DNA of 42,416 nt, from the NCBI GenBank assembly GCA_037382205.1, contig JARRQD010000004.1, forward strand, positions 1 through 42,416, given 5' to 3'. The notes beneath the pieces are model-generated. The model was not told where the DNA came from. It searched no databases and saw nothing but the letters and a program-made list of their open reading frames with translations. The translations under genes and the position numbers were made by a program. Within the stretch, counting starts at the first letter, position 1. The number at the start of each line of letters is the position of its first letter. Source of the DNA: Thiodiazotropha sp037382205. GTDB taxonomy: Bacteria; Pseudomonadota; Gammaproteobacteria; Chromatiales; Chromatiaceae. Below, one piece after another: positions 33,177-41,321 of this stretch.

Positions 33177-33608
33177 TTATTCGACCTTACCGCCAGCGGC
33201 TTCGATAGCGGCTTTTGCACCCTTGGTCAGGGTAATGCCTTTTACGGTTACTGCACGATCAATTTCTCCAGAAAGAAAGATCTTCGCCCGCTTGATGTCG
33301 CGAGTGACGATGTTTGCTTTCTTCAGTGCATCAAGATCGACAACGTCGCCTTCGACCTTTGCCAGCTCACCCAGACGAACCTGGGCAGATACCATGGAGA
33401 CACGTGAGGTGAAACCGATCTTCGGCAGACGGCGCTGCAGTGGCATCTGACCACCTTCAAAGCCGACTTTATGAAAACCGCCTGAACGGGACTTCTGACC
33501 TTTGTGGCCACGTCCACAGGTTTTGCCAAGGCCACTGCCGATACCGCGACCGACACGCTTACGTGTGGTTTTACTTCCCGCAGCAGGCTGGAGAGTATTC
33601 AATTTCAT
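33177..33608 (-). CDS. rplO: 50S ribosomal protein uL15
   Basis: 143 residues (144 in E. coli). The long N-terminal RNA-threading extension has TRKRVGRGIGSGLGKTCGRGHK and GQKSRSGG, followed by the globular domain with FEGGQMPLQRRLPKIGF. It is a late-assembly protein of the large subunit. It lies one base after rpmD and 2 bases before secY, so translation is probably coupled. Confidence 0.98.
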   Translation of the reverse strand: MKLNTLQPAAGSKTTRKRVGRGIGSGLGKTCGRGHKGQKSRSGGFHKVGFEGGQMPLQRRLPKIGFTSRVSMVSAQVRLGELAKVEGDVVDLDALKKANIVTRDIKRAKIFLSGEIDRAVTVKGITLTKGAKAAIEAAGGKVE

Positions 33609-33609
33609 C

Positions 33610-33798
33610 TTATGACTCCACTACCTTAACCATGTAACTGACCTTGTTCACCATTCCGCGAGTGCAAGGGGTGTCTTCCACGTCAACTTCGTGATGCATA
33701 CGACGCAGACCTAGACCTTTTACACATGCTTGATGGCTTGCAAGGCGACCGCTTGTGCTTCGCACCAGCTTGACCCGCATCATCTTTTTATCAGCCAT
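33610..33798 (-). CDS. rpmD: 50S ribosomal protein uL30
   Basis: 62 residues (59 in E. coli). The ferredoxin-like fold is recognisable from MRVKLVRSTSGRLASHQACVKGLGLRRM and the end MVNKVSYMVKVVES. It binds 23S rRNA near domain II. It lies 3 bases after rpsE and one base before rplO. Confidence 0.97.
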   Translation of the reverse strand: MADKKMMRVKLVRSTSGRLASHQACVKGLGLRRMHHEVDVEDTPCTRGMVNKVSYMVKVVES

Positions 33799-33801
33799 GA
33801 C

Positions 33802-34308
33802 TTACCCCAGGATATCTTCGACGCTTTTGCCCCGCTTCAGGGCAACCGATTCAGCGTCGGCCATTTCATTCAAACCATTAATGGTTGCACGCACCACATT
33901 CATCGGATTGTTGGTGCCGATGCATTTGGCCAGTACGTTCTGTACGCCAAGCACTTCGAATACGGCACGCATCGCACCACCAGCAATAATGCCGGTACCA
34001 TCCGATGCAGGCTGCATGAAGACCTTGGCCGCGCCATGACGTCCAACCAGCGGATACTGCAGGGTGGCGCCGTCAAGCTTGACGGAGACCATGTTCTTAC
34101 GTGCAGTCTCCATGGCTTTCTGTATGGCTACTGGCACTTCGCGGGCCTTACCGGTTCCGAAACCGACGCGCCCCTTGCCATCACCAACCACAGTCAGCGC
34201 TGAGAAACCGAATTGACGACCACCTTTGACTACCTTGGCCACACGGTTAACATTGACGAGTTTCTCAAGTAACTCATCACCCTCAGGTTTTGCATTAAAA
34301 TTTGCCAT
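33802..34308 (-). CDS. rpsE: 30S ribosomal protein uS5
   Basis: 168 residues (167 in E. coli). It lines the mRNA entry tunnel and influences decoding accuracy. The N-terminal dsRNA-binding-like domain has LVNVNRVAKVVKGGRQFGF, and the loop VGDGKGRVGFGTGKAREVP is where spectinomycin-resistance changes occur. The C-terminal domain has GTGIIAGGAMRAVFEVLG. It lies 12 bases after rplR. Confidence 0.98.
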   Translation of the reverse strand: MANFNAKPEGDELLEKLVNVNRVAKVVKGGRQFGFSALTVVGDGKGRVGFGTGKAREVPVAIQKAMETARKNMVSVKLDGATLQYPLVGRHGAAKVFMQPASDGTGIIAGGAMRAVFEVLGVQNVLAKCIGTNNPMNVVRATINGLNEMADAESVALKRGKSVEDILG

Positions 34309-34320
34309 AATCCTAAACCT

Positions 34321-34680
34321 TTAAAATTGAAGACCGGCTTCGCGAGCCGCTTCAGCGAGGGCCTTAACCCGACCGTGATAACGAAAACCCGAACGATCAA
34401 AGGCCACACTTTCGATACCGGCGGTTTTGGCCCGCTCGGCAACCAGCTTACCAACAACTGAGGCGGCTTTGACGTTACCGCTGGCCTCGCCGTTGATCTC
34501 ACCCTTTACATCCTTGTCCAGAGTCGAGGCACTGGCCAACACACTGGAACCGTCAGGACTGATGACCTGAGCGTAAATATGGCGAGGTGTACGGTGAATC
34601 GAGAGACGATGAACGCCCAGCTCCCGAATCTTAGCTCTGGTACGGCGCCCGCGGCGCATACGTGATTGTTTCTTGTCCAT
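34321..34680 (-). CDS. rplR: 50S ribosomal protein uL18
   Basis: 119 residues (117 in E. coli). It binds 5S rRNA. The basic N-terminus has RRGRRTRAKIRELGVHRLSIHRT, and the core has YAQVISPDGSSVLASASTL and FDRSGFRYHGRVKALAEAAREAGL. It lies 8 bases after rplF and 12 before rpsE. Confidence 0.98.
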   Translation of the reverse strand: MDKKQSRMRRGRRTRAKIRELGVHRLSIHRTPRHIYAQVISPDGSSVLASASTLDKDVKGEINGEASGNVKAASVVGKLVAERAKTAGIESVAFDRSGFRYHGRVKALAEAAREAGLQF

Positions 34681-34688
34681 CGTTCTAC

Positions 34689-35222
34689 CTATTTCTTCTT
34701 GGCTTCTTTACGCGCCACATATTCGTCGGCGTATCTGACACCCTTGCCCTTATAGGGTTCAGGCGGACGGTACGCACGAATCTCAGCGGCAACCTGACCA
34801 ACCCGTTGCTTGTCGCTGCCACTGACCACGATCTCAGTCGGGGAAGGGGTAGCGATGGTGATTCCCTCAGGAACCGGATAGTCGATCGGATGAGAGAAAC
34901 CAAGGTTCAAGTTCAGTGACTTACCACCGGCTTGGGCACGGTAACCGACGCCAACCAGCTGTAATTTTTTCTCAAACCCCTGACTGACACCGTGAACCAT
35001 GTTGTTGACCAGCGCACGAAAGGTACCGGCCATGGCCCAGGCGGCTTTAGTCTCGCTCTTGGGAGCGATCTTCAGCTGGCTGTCCTCTTCATTGACAGCC
35101 ACGTCTGGGTGCAGATTGAGCGCCATTTCACCTTTCGGACCTTTAATAGAGATCGACTGATCCGCCATTTTTACACTGGTGCCAGAAGGCAATGCGATAG
35201 GGCTTTTTGCTACTCGAGACAT
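34689..35222 (-). CDS. rplF: 50S ribosomal protein uL6
   Basis: 177 residues, as in E. coli. It is a two-domain protein near the GTPase centre. Motifs are MSRVAKSPIALPSGTSV, MVHGVSQGFEKKLQLVGVGYR and the C-terminal YRPPEPYKGKGVRYADEYV, ending ARKEAKKK. It lies 13 bases after rpsH. Confidence 0.98.
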   Translation of the reverse strand: MSRVAKSPIALPSGTSVKMADQSISIKGPKGEMALNLHPDVAVNEEDSQLKIAPKSETKAAWAMAGTFRALVNNMVHGVSQGFEKKLQLVGVGYRAQAGGKSLNLNLGFSHPIDYPVPEGITIATPSPTEIVVSGSDKQRVGQVAAEIRAYRPPEPYKGKGVRYADEYVARKEAKKK

Positions 35223-35235
35223 TGCTCATCCCTCC

Positions 35236-35631
35236 TTAGGCGACGTAGGCGATGACTTCACCGCCCTGGCCGAGTTCACGTGCCGCACGGTCTGTCATCA
35301 CACCTTTGGATGTGGAGATGATCGCAACGCCGAGGCCGGCACGTACCTTTGGCAGTTCATCTCTACCTTTATAGACACGCAGCCCCGGACGGCTCACTCG
35401 CTTAATGAGATCGATAACGGGACGTCCCTGATAATAGCGAAGCTCCAAAACCAAGGTAGGTTTGGCGCCATTCTCATTAACGGAAACTTCTTGGATGTAA
35501 CCTTCGTTTTTCAGAAGGTTGGCAATGGCTACCTTCTGTTTGGAAGAAGGCAGTTCGACAGTCGTTTTCTTCGCTGCCTGGCCATTGCGGATGCGTGTTA
35601 GCATATCCGCGATGGGATCTGACATACTCAT
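35236..35631 (-). CDS. rpsH: 30S ribosomal protein uS8
   Basis: 131 residues (130 in E. coli). It binds the central domain of 16S rRNA and, in E. coli, represses the spc operon. It starts MSMSDPIADMLTRIRNGQ and ends with KGVMTDRAARELGQGGEVIAY. It lies 98 bases after rpsN, an unusually wide gap for this operon, and that gap contains a strong promoter-like sequence. Confidence 0.98.
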   Translation of the reverse strand: MSMSDPIADMLTRIRNGQAAKKTTVELPSSKQKVAIANLLKNEGYIQEVSVNENGAKPTLVLELRYYQGRPVIDLIKRVSRPGLRVYKGRDELPKVRAGLGVAIISTSKGVMTDRAARELGQGGEVIAYVA

Positions 35632-35720
35632 AATGAGCTCCTAAGGTCAGTCCGCCTTTGTGGCGCGATACCTAATGATTGAACAACCGAATGCACAGGG
35701 CACTCGGGTAAGGGCGCAGG

Positions 35721-35749
35721 ATTATACTGTTACCAGCTCGCTTTAACAA
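35721..35749 (-). promoter_or_regulatory. Internal sigma70 promoter before rpsH
   Basis: On the minus strand TTGTTA (35749-35744), a 17-base spacer and a perfect TATAAT (35726-35721) straddle the rpsN stop codon. The -10 lies about 90 bases before rpsH. This may provide extra transcription of the rpsH-secY genes. Confidence 0.6.
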
Positions 35750-36035
35750 GCCCTGGTACATCGCCTCTCATTGCTGCTTCACGCAGTTTGTTTCTGCACA
35801 GGCCGAATTTGCGGTAGACGCCGTGAGGACGACCGGTCACCTGGCAACGATTCTGCCGACGTGACGGGCTTGCATCCCGGGGCAACTTCTGCAATTTGGC
35901 TACCGCCTGCTCGATCTCTTCAAAGCTGCTGTTCGAATTTTTAATCACAGCTTTCAGGGCAGCGCGCTTCGCCGCAAACCTGGAGACCGTCCGTGCACGC
36001 TTGGTTTCCCGAGCGATCATGCTTTTCTTTGCCAT
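35730..36035 (-). CDS. rpsN: 30S ribosomal protein uS14 (zinc-free class)
   Basis: 101 residues, as in E. coli. The ATG at 36035 was chosen because the preceding 60 in-frame codons are a read-through of the rplE 3' end. The protein starts MAKKSMIARETKRARTVSRF and ends with RCQVTGRPHGVYRKFGLCRN and GDVPGLVKASW. It lacks the four-Cys zinc site of short S14 proteins. It lies 7 bases after rplE. Confidence 0.97.
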   Translation of the reverse strand: MAKKSMIARETKRARTVSRFAAKRAALKAVIKNSNSSFEEIEQAVAKLQKLPRDASPSRRQNRCQVTGRPHGVYRKFGLCRNKLREAAMRGDVPGLVKASW

Positions 36036-36042
36036 ATTAAAC

Positions 36043-36582
36043 TCAGTTCTTAAAAGGAAACTTGAAGGCTTCCAAGAGCGCACGACCCTCTTCATCGGTT
36101 CGCGCTGTGGTGGTGATGGTGATATCCAAACCACGCAGTGCGTCGATTTTGTCGTAATCGATCTCAGGAAACATAATCTGTTCTTTAACACCCATCGAGT
36201 AGTTACCACGGCCATCGAACGACTTGTTGCTCAAACCACGGAAATCACGAATACGGGGTATTGCGATATTAATCAGACGATCAAGAAACTCATACATGCG
36301 CTCTCTGCGCAGAGTCACTTTACAACCGATTGGCCATCCTTCACGGACTTTAAAACCGGCAATCGACTTTCGCGCATGGGTAATGACCGCCTTCTGACCG
36401 GCAATCTTCTCCATGTCGCCAACCGCATGCTCCAGCACCTTCTTATCGCCGATGGCCTCACCAACACCCATATTCAGGGTGATCTTGGTGATCTTCGGCA
36501 CTTCCATGATGCTGTCGAACTGAAACTTGTCCATCAGATCCTTGATAACAGTTTCGCTGTAATATTGCTGTAACCTAGCCAT
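36043..36582 (-). CDS. rplE: 50S ribosomal protein uL5
   Basis: 179 residues, as in E. coli. It links 5S rRNA and the central protuberance to P-site tRNA. Motifs are MEVPKITKITLNMGVGEAIG, ARKSIAGFKVREGWPIGCKV and FDGRGNYSMGVKEQIMFPEI, with the C-terminal TITTTARTDEEGRALL. It lies 13 bases after rplX. Confidence 0.98.
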   Translation of the reverse strand: MARLQQYYSETVIKDLMDKFQFDSIMEVPKITKITLNMGVGEAIGDKKVLEHAVGDMEKIAGQKAVITHARKSIAGFKVREGWPIGCKVTLRRERMYEFLDRLINIAIPRIRDFRGLSNKSFDGRGNYSMGVKEQIMFPEIDYDKIDALRGLDITITTTARTDEEGRALLEAFKFPFKN

Positions 36583-36595
36583 CTCTCATCATGCC

Positions 36596-36916
36596 TCAAA
36601 TATCGACGACTTCTTGGTTGGATTTAAACACCCGAACCTTCTTGCCATCTTCGAGAATTTTGAAACCAACACGGTCAGCCTTATCGGTTACCGGGTTATA
36701 CAAAGCCACATTGGAGATGTGTAGTGGCATCTCCTTGTCCAGAATGCCGCCAGGCTCACCCCGGTTCGGATTTGGCTTGGTATGCTTCTTTGCCATGTTG
36801 ACGTTTTCGACAACCAAACGGTCATCATCCATCATCTTGACAACAGTACCGCGCTTACCCTTGTCTTTGCCGCTTATGACGATTACCTCGTCACCTTTTC
36901 TGATTTTGCTTGCCAT
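36596..36916 (-). CDS. rplX: 50S ribosomal protein uL24
   Basis: 106 residues (104 in E. coli). It is an assembly initiator that binds the 5' end of 23S rRNA. The KOW motif is KGDEVIVISGKDKGKRGTVV, followed by NMAKKHTKPNPNRGEPGGI. It lies 10 bases after rplN. Confidence 0.98.
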   Translation of the reverse strand: MASKIRKGDEVIVISGKDKGKRGTVVKMMDDDRLVVENVNMAKKHTKPNPNRGEPGGILDKEMPLHISNVALYNPVTDKADRVGFKILEDGKKVRVFKSNQEVVDI

Positions 36917-36926
36917 TAGTGCTGCC

Positions 36927-37295
36927 TCACAAAACTTCAGGTGCGAGCGAGATTATTTTCATAAACCGCTCACTCCTCAATTCACGGGTAACGGGACCGA
37001 AGATACGTGTTCCAATCGGCTGCAGAGAGCTGTTCAGTAGAACCGCAGCATTGGAATCAAAACGAATCACCGAACCATCAGGCCGACGAACACCTTTTTT
37101 TGTACGCACAACAACTGCGTTGTAGACGTCGCCCTTCTTTACTTTACCCCTAGGGATCGCATCTTTGACACTGACTTTCACAATGTCGCCAACGCCGGCA
37201 TAGCGACGGTGCGAACCACCGAGCACCTTTATGCACTGAACCCGCTTCGCACCGCTGTTATCAGCAACGCTTAGGTTAGTCTGCATCTGAATCAT
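36927..37295 (-). CDS. rplN: 50S ribosomal protein uL14
   Basis: 122 residues (123 in E. coli), at the subunit interface. Motifs are SVADNSGAKRVQCIKVLGGS, AIPRGKVKKGDVYNAVVVRT and the C-terminal GPVTRELRSERFMKIISLAP. It is the first gene of the spc segment, and the 46-base gap after rpsQ is where E. coli has the spc promoter. I saw no strong match there. Confidence 0.98.
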   Translation of the reverse strand: MIQMQTNLSVADNSGAKRVQCIKVLGGSHRRYAGVGDIVKVSVKDAIPRGKVKKGDVYNAVVVRTKKGVRRPDGSVIRFDSNAAVLLNSSLQPIGTRIFGPVTRELRSERFMKIISLAPEVL

Positions 37296-37341
37296 GGTAT
37301 TGCCCTAATTCCAAATAGTTACGATTGGTACAAGCTGACGA

Positions 37342-37602
37342 TCAGCTTGCACGCTCCAGTACCTTCACCAGACGCCAGGTCTTGCTCTTCGACAGAGGAC
37401 GGCACTGCTCTACCATTACGGTGTCACCAGAGTGACATTCGTTTGCTTCGTCATGGGCGTGCACTTTGGTGGAACGCTTCATGAACTTACCGTATACCGG
37501 GTGCTTTACGCGACGCTCAACGGTAACGGTGATCGTTTTATCCATCGCATCACTGACCACCTGGCCAATCAGCGTACGGTTTGTTGCCTGTTGCTCACTC
37601 AT
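37342..37602 (-). CDS. rpsQ: 30S ribosomal protein uS17
   Basis: 86 residues (84 in E. coli), an OB-fold 16S rRNA-binding protein. Motifs are GQVVSDAMDKTITVTVERRV, HPVYGKFMKRSTKVHAHDE and the C-terminal CRPLSKSKTWRLVKVLERA. It overlaps rpmC by 4 bases and is the last gene of the S10 segment. Confidence 0.98.
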   Translation of the reverse strand: MSEQQATNRTLIGQVVSDAMDKTITVTVERRVKHPVYGKFMKRSTKVHAHDEANECHSGDTVMVEQCRPLSKSKTWRLVKVLERAS

Positions 37603-37799
37603 GATGCGTCACCTGACTTCTGTTCATTCATCACAGTCTTGATCCGCGCGATGTCTTTGCGTACTTCATTCATGCGGGATGGACGCACAAGCTGACCAGT
37701 ACCCTGTTGCATGCGCAGGTTAAACTGCTCTTTTAAGAGTTCATCCAGAGTAGTGGTCAACTCTTGCTGTGACTTTTCTCTAATCTCAGATGCTTTCAT
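37599..37799 (-). CDS. rpmC: 50S ribosomal protein uL29
   Basis: 66 residues (63 in E. coli), two long helices near the peptide exit and the trigger-factor site. It starts MKASEIREKSQQELTTTLDE and continues with KEQFNLRMQQGTGQL. It overlaps rplP by one base and rpsQ by four. Confidence 0.98.
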   Translation of the reverse strand: MKASEIREKSQQELTTTLDELLKEQFNLRMQQGTGQLVRPSRMNEVRKDIARIKTVMNEQKSGDAS

Positions 37800-38212
37800 T
37801 ACATTACCGTCCGTTTCACGAAAGTAGTCGCGACAGGCAGCTTGGCAGATGCCAGTGCGAATGCTTCACGCGCCAGTTCTTCGGAAATGCCCTCAATTTC
37901 GTAGAGCATGCGTCCAGGTTGAATCTGAGCAACCCAGTATTCCACGTTACCCTTACCTTTACCCTGACGAACTTCGAGAGGCTTCTTGGTAATCGGCTTG
38001 TCAGGGAAAACACGAATCCAGATTTTACCGCCGCGTTTTACATGACGGGTGATCGCACGACGTGCCGCTTCAATCTGGCGTGCCGTAATACGACCTCGGC
38101 CAGTTGACTTCAGACCATACTCACCAAAGGAGACTGAGCTGCCGGCAAACGCCAGGCCACGATTGCGTCCTTTGTGCTGTTTGCGAAATTTTGTCCGTTT
38201 TGGCTGTAGCAT
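37799..38212 (-). CDS. rplP: 50S ribosomal protein uL16
   Basis: 137 residues (136 in E. coli). It positions A-site tRNA. Motifs are MLQPKRTKFRKQHKGRNRG, TARQIEAARRAITRHVKRGG, WIRVFPDKPITKKP and WVAQIQPGRMLYEIEG, where the Arg is the residue hydroxylated by YcfD in E. coli. It lies 3 bases after rpsC. Confidence 0.98.
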   Translation of the reverse strand: MLQPKRTKFRKQHKGRNRGLAFAGSSVSFGEYGLKSTGRGRITARQIEAARRAITRHVKRGGKIWIRVFPDKPITKKPLEVRQGKGKGNVEYWVAQIQPGRMLYEIEGISEELAREAFALASAKLPVATTFVKRTVM

Positions 38213-38215
38213 GAC

Positions 38216-38902
38216 TTAAGACCTCTTGCTCGGTGCTGCAGCGGGCTTGGTGTCAACCTCGACTTCCTCGCGATCACCGTAAACTTCACCTTTGAAGACC
38301 CATACCTTGACACCGATGATGCCATAAGTGGTATTGGCTTCAGCAAAACCATAATCGATATCCGCACGCAGAGTATGCAGTGGTACGCGACCTTCCCGAT
38401 ACCATTCTGAACGGGCGATTTCAGCACCATTCAAACGACCACTGATATTGACCTTGATACCCTGTGCGCCGAGACGCATGGCGTTCTGAACAGCACGTTT
38501 CATGGCCCGGCGGAACATCACGCGACGTTCGAGCTGCTGAGCGATACTCTCACCCACCAGCTGCGCATCAAGTTCTGGCTTGCGTATTTCTTCGATACTC
38601 ATGTGTACCGGAATACCCATCATCGCAGAGACTTCGGATCTCAATGCATCGATATCTTCGCCTTTCTTACCAATCACCAAGCCTGGACGGGCTGTGTGAA
38701 CAGTGATGTGGGCATTATTAGCCGGACGATCGATCTGAATACGACTGACAGAGGCTTGCGACAGTCTCTTCTTCAGGTACTCACGCACTTCAAGATCATT
38801 GTTAAGCAGTGTTGCATACTCTTTCGAGCCGGCATACCACTTGGACGTCCAGTCTTTAACAATGCCAAGACGTATCCCGGTTGGATGTACTTTCTGACCC
38901 AT
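38216..38902 (-). CDS. rpsC: 30S ribosomal protein uS3
   Basis: 228 residues (233 in E. coli). It forms part of the mRNA entry channel with helicase activity. Motifs are MGQKVHPTGIRLGIVKDWTS, the KH-domain loop PGLVIGKKGEDIDAL, and the C-terminal WYREGRVPLHTLRADIDYG, with GVKVWVFKGEVYG. It lies 18 bases after rplV. Confidence 0.98.
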   Translation of the reverse strand: MGQKVHPTGIRLGIVKDWTSKWYAGSKEYATLLNNDLEVREYLKKRLSQASVSRIQIDRPANNAHITVHTARPGLVIGKKGEDIDALRSEVSAMMGIPVHMSIEEIRKPELDAQLVGESIAQQLERRVMFRRAMKRAVQNAMRLGAQGIKVNISGRLNGAEIARSEWYREGRVPLHTLRADIDYGFAEANTTYGIIGVKVWVFKGEVYGDREEVEVDTKPAAAPSKRS

Positions 38903-38920
38903 TTCGGCCTCTCTTGCCTT

Positions 38921-39253
38921 TTACTTTTCTGCGACAGTCACATTAATATGACTGGTCCGCTTGAGAATTCTGGATGCCCGACCTTTGGCGCGAGCTCGAA
39001 TACGCTTCATGGTTGGCCCTTCGTCCACACTGACCGCGGCGACCTTCAGCTCGTCGATATCCGCACCGTCATTATGCTCAGCATTGGCGATGGCGGACTC
39101 GAGTACCTTCTTCACCAGTACCGCGCCTTTTTTCTTGCTGAATGACAGAATATCCAGCGCCTGCTCAACGGGCAGACCGCGAATCTGATCAGCAACCAAG
39201 CGACCTTTCTGAGCCGATAGACGAGCATGGCGTAACTTTGCTGTTGTCTGCAT
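38921..39253 (-). CDS. rplV: 50S ribosomal protein uL22
   Basis: 110 residues, as in E. coli. Its beta hairpin (GPTMKRIRARAKGRASRILK) reaches into the exit tunnel, where macrolide-resistance changes arise. The N-terminal RLSAQKGRLVADQIRG matches the family. It lies 11 bases after rpsS. Confidence 0.98.
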   Translation of the reverse strand: MQTTAKLRHARLSAQKGRLVADQIRGLPVEQALDILSFSKKKGAVLVKKVLESAIANAEHNDGADIDELKVAAVSVDEGPTMKRIRARAKGRASRILKRTSHINVTVAEK

Positions 39254-39264
39254 CGTTATTACCT

Positions 39265-39537
39265 CTACTTCGACTTCTTATCAGCGGCGTGGCCGCGATA
39301 GGTACGGGTCAACGCAAACTCACCCAGTTTGTGTCCGACCATGTTTTCCGAGACCAGAACAGGCACGTGAACCTTACCGTTGTGCACAGCAATGGTTAAA
39401 CCTACCATCTCTGGAAACACCACAGATCGGCGTGACCAGGTTTTGATAGGACGCTTGTTGTTCTGGGCTACCGCTTCGTCCACCTTCTTTACCAGATGGT
39501 GGTCAATGAATGGGCCTTTTCTGACTGAACGTGGCAC
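39265..39537 (-). CDS. rpsS: 30S ribosomal protein uS19
   Basis: 90 residues (92 in E. coli), a head protein next to S13. Motifs are MPRSVRKGPFIDHHLVKKV, TWSRRSVVFPEMVGLTIAVH and the C-terminal HKLGEFALTRTYRGHAADKK. It lies 19 bases after rplB. Confidence 0.98.
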   Translation of the reverse strand: MPRSVRKGPFIDHHLVKKVDEAVAQNNKRPIKTWSRRSVVFPEMVGLTIAVHNGKVHVPVLVSENMVGHKLGEFALTRTYRGHAADKKSK

Positions 39538-39556
39538 GACTCTAACCCCTAATTAT

Positions 39557-40384
39557 CTATTTACGGTTTCTGCGACGAACGATCATTTTGTTCGTGCGCT
39601 TGTTGGTGCGGGTCTTATAGCCCTTGGTTGGCGTACCCCATGGCGATACAGGATGACGTCCACCAGAGGTACGTCCTTCACCACCGCCGTGAGGATGATC
39701 AACCGGGTTCATAGCGACACCACGCACGGTCGGGCGTACACCCTTCCAGCGTTTTGCGCCAGCTTTACCCAATGAACGCAGATTGTGCTCGGAATTGGAG
39801 ACTTCACCAATTACAGCACGACAGTCCGCAGGCACTTTGCGCATCTCACCAGAGCGCAGACGCAGGGTGGCGTATTCGCCTTCACGGGCCACCAGCTGTA
39901 CCGCAGCACCTGCGGAGCGAGCTATTTGAGCACCCTTACCCGGCTTCATTTCAATGCAGTGAACCACGGAACCCAAAGGTATGATACGCAGTGGCAGACA
40001 GTTACCCGTCTTGATTGGGGCAGCACTACCAGACTCAACTTGATCGCCAACATGCAGGTTGTTCGGTGCGATAATGTAGCTGCGTTCACCATCCGCATAG
40101 CGGATCAAGGCAATTCTTGCGGTACGATTCGGATCGTATTCCAGACGCTCGACAATCGCCGGGATATTCTCCTTGTTGCGCTTGAAGTCGATAATACGAT
40201 AGCGCTGCTTGTGACCACCGCCGCGATGACGGGTGGTTATACGACCGTTGTTGTTACGACCGCCACTTTTGCTCTTCTTTGCCAGCAGCGGACCATGAGG
40301 TGCACCTTTGTGCAGTTCCGCATCGACAACTTTGACCACAAATCGGCGGCCTGCAGAGGTCGGTTTAGTTTTAACGACTGCCAT
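39557..40384 (-). CDS. rplB: 50S ribosomal protein uL2
   Basis: 275 residues (273 in E. coli). It is needed for subunit joining and supports the peptidyl-transferase centre. The conserved C-terminal loop VAMNPVDHPHGGGEGR holds the His implicated in activity. The N-terminal KSGGRNNNGRITTRHRGGGH is also typical. It lies 23 bases after rplW. Confidence 0.99.
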   Translation of the reverse strand: MAVVKTKPTSAGRRFVVKVVDAELHKGAPHGPLLAKKSKSGGRNNNGRITTRHRGGGHKQRYRIIDFKRNKENIPAIVERLEYDPNRTARIALIRYADGERSYIIAPNNLHVGDQVESGSAAPIKTGNCLPLRIIPLGSVVHCIEMKPGKGAQIARSAGAAVQLVAREGEYATLRLRSGEMRKVPADCRAVIGEVSNSEHNLRSLGKAGAKRWKGVRPTVRGVAMNPVDHPHGGGEGRTSGGRHPVSPWGTPTKGYKTRTNKRTNKMIVRRRNRK

Positions 40385-40407
40385 TATCCCAATCCTGTAT
40401 TATATGC

Positions 40408-40704
40408 TCAGGCCCCGGCAGCGAAATCGATTTCGCTTCCAGCCTTGAGACGTACATATGCTTTTTTCCAGTCGGAACGTTTGCCATTGATGGCGCCAAA
40501 ACGCTTTTGCTTGCCTTTGACGTTAACCACCTGGACTCGCTCGACCTCAACCTCGAACAGCTTCTCGACCGCTTTCGCAATCTCACGCTTGGTCGCATCC
40601 TTGGTGACGCGAAAGGTGTATTGATCGTTTGCATCGGCAACGATACTGCTCTTTTCCGAGACCAGAGGACTCAGAAGAACCTTCATCAAACGTTCGTTGT
40701 TCAT
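40408..40704 (-). CDS. rplW: 50S ribosomal protein uL23
   Basis: 98 residues (100 in E. coli). It is the docking site for trigger factor and SRP at the tunnel exit. Motifs are LLSPLVSEKSSIVADANDQY, VTKDATKREIAKAVEKLFEV and NVKGKQKRFG. It overlaps rplD by 4 bases. Confidence 0.98.
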   Translation of the reverse strand: MNNERLMKVLLSPLVSEKSSIVADANDQYTFRVTKDATKREIAKAVEKLFEVEVERVQVVNVKGKQKRFGAINGKRSDWKKAYVRLKAGSEIDFAAGA

Positions 40705-41321
40705 GCCAGACGCTCCTCAAGTTTTTTGACCGCACTTTCGGTGACCAGTACATGCTCGTATGCAACCAGGCTCACCGGGTCGATCTCCTCCACATCGCGC
40801 ACATCCACACCGTAGAGGTTGCGGGAAGCCAGATAGAGGTTTTCATCAGGGTTTTCTGATACCACCAGGACATCTTTCAGCGCCATGTCCTTCAGTTTGC
40901 CAACCAACTCTTTGGTCTTGGGTTGAGAGATGCTGATCTCATCAACCACAACTAGTCTCTCCTGCCGGTTCAGTTCCGACAGAATTGAGCGGATCGCACC
41001 ACGGTACATCTTGCGGTTGATCTTCTGCTCGTAGTTACGTGGGGTAGCAGCAAAATTTACACCACCACTACGCCATATCGGACTGCGGCTGGTACCGGCA
41101 CGCGCGCGGCCAGTGCCCTTCTGACGGAAAGGCTTGGCGCCACCGCCTCGCACTGCAGCACGGTTCTTCTGTGCTTTGGTACCGGAACGAGCCGCAGACA
41201 TATAGGCAGTAACCACCTGATGTATCAGCGACTGCTTGTACTCTGCGCCAAACACGTCATCAGACACTTGCATGGTCTGCGCGCCAGCGGCTGTTTTTAC
41301 GTTGAGATCCATTACTGTCAC
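40701..41321 (-). CDS. rplD: 50S ribosomal protein uL4
   Basis: 206 residues (201 in E. coli). It lines the exit tunnel and, in E. coli, is the repressor of the S10 operon. The tunnel loop is GGAKPFRQKGTGRARAGTSR followed by SPIWRSGGVNFA. It overlaps rplC and rplW by 4 bases each. Confidence 0.98.
   Translation of the reverse strand: MTVMDLNVKTAAGAQTMQVSDDVFGAEYKQSLIHQVVTAYMSAARSGTKAQKNRAAVRGGGAKPFRQKGTGRARAGTSRSPIWRSGGVNFAATPRNYEQKINRKMYRGAIRSILSELNRQERLVVVDEISISQPKTKELVGKLKDMALKDVLVVSENPDENLYLASRNLYGVDVRDVEEIDPVSLVAYEHVLVTESAVKKLEERLA

Noticed and set aside
36036..36215. Upstream extension of rpsN
   Set aside because: It would add 60 residues translated from the rplE region in another frame, and S14 of this class starts MAKKSM.
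39785..40624. 279-residue open frame on the plus strand
   Set aside because: It lies opposite rplB and rplW and resembles no known protein. It is a shadow frame created by the codon use of ribosomal genes.
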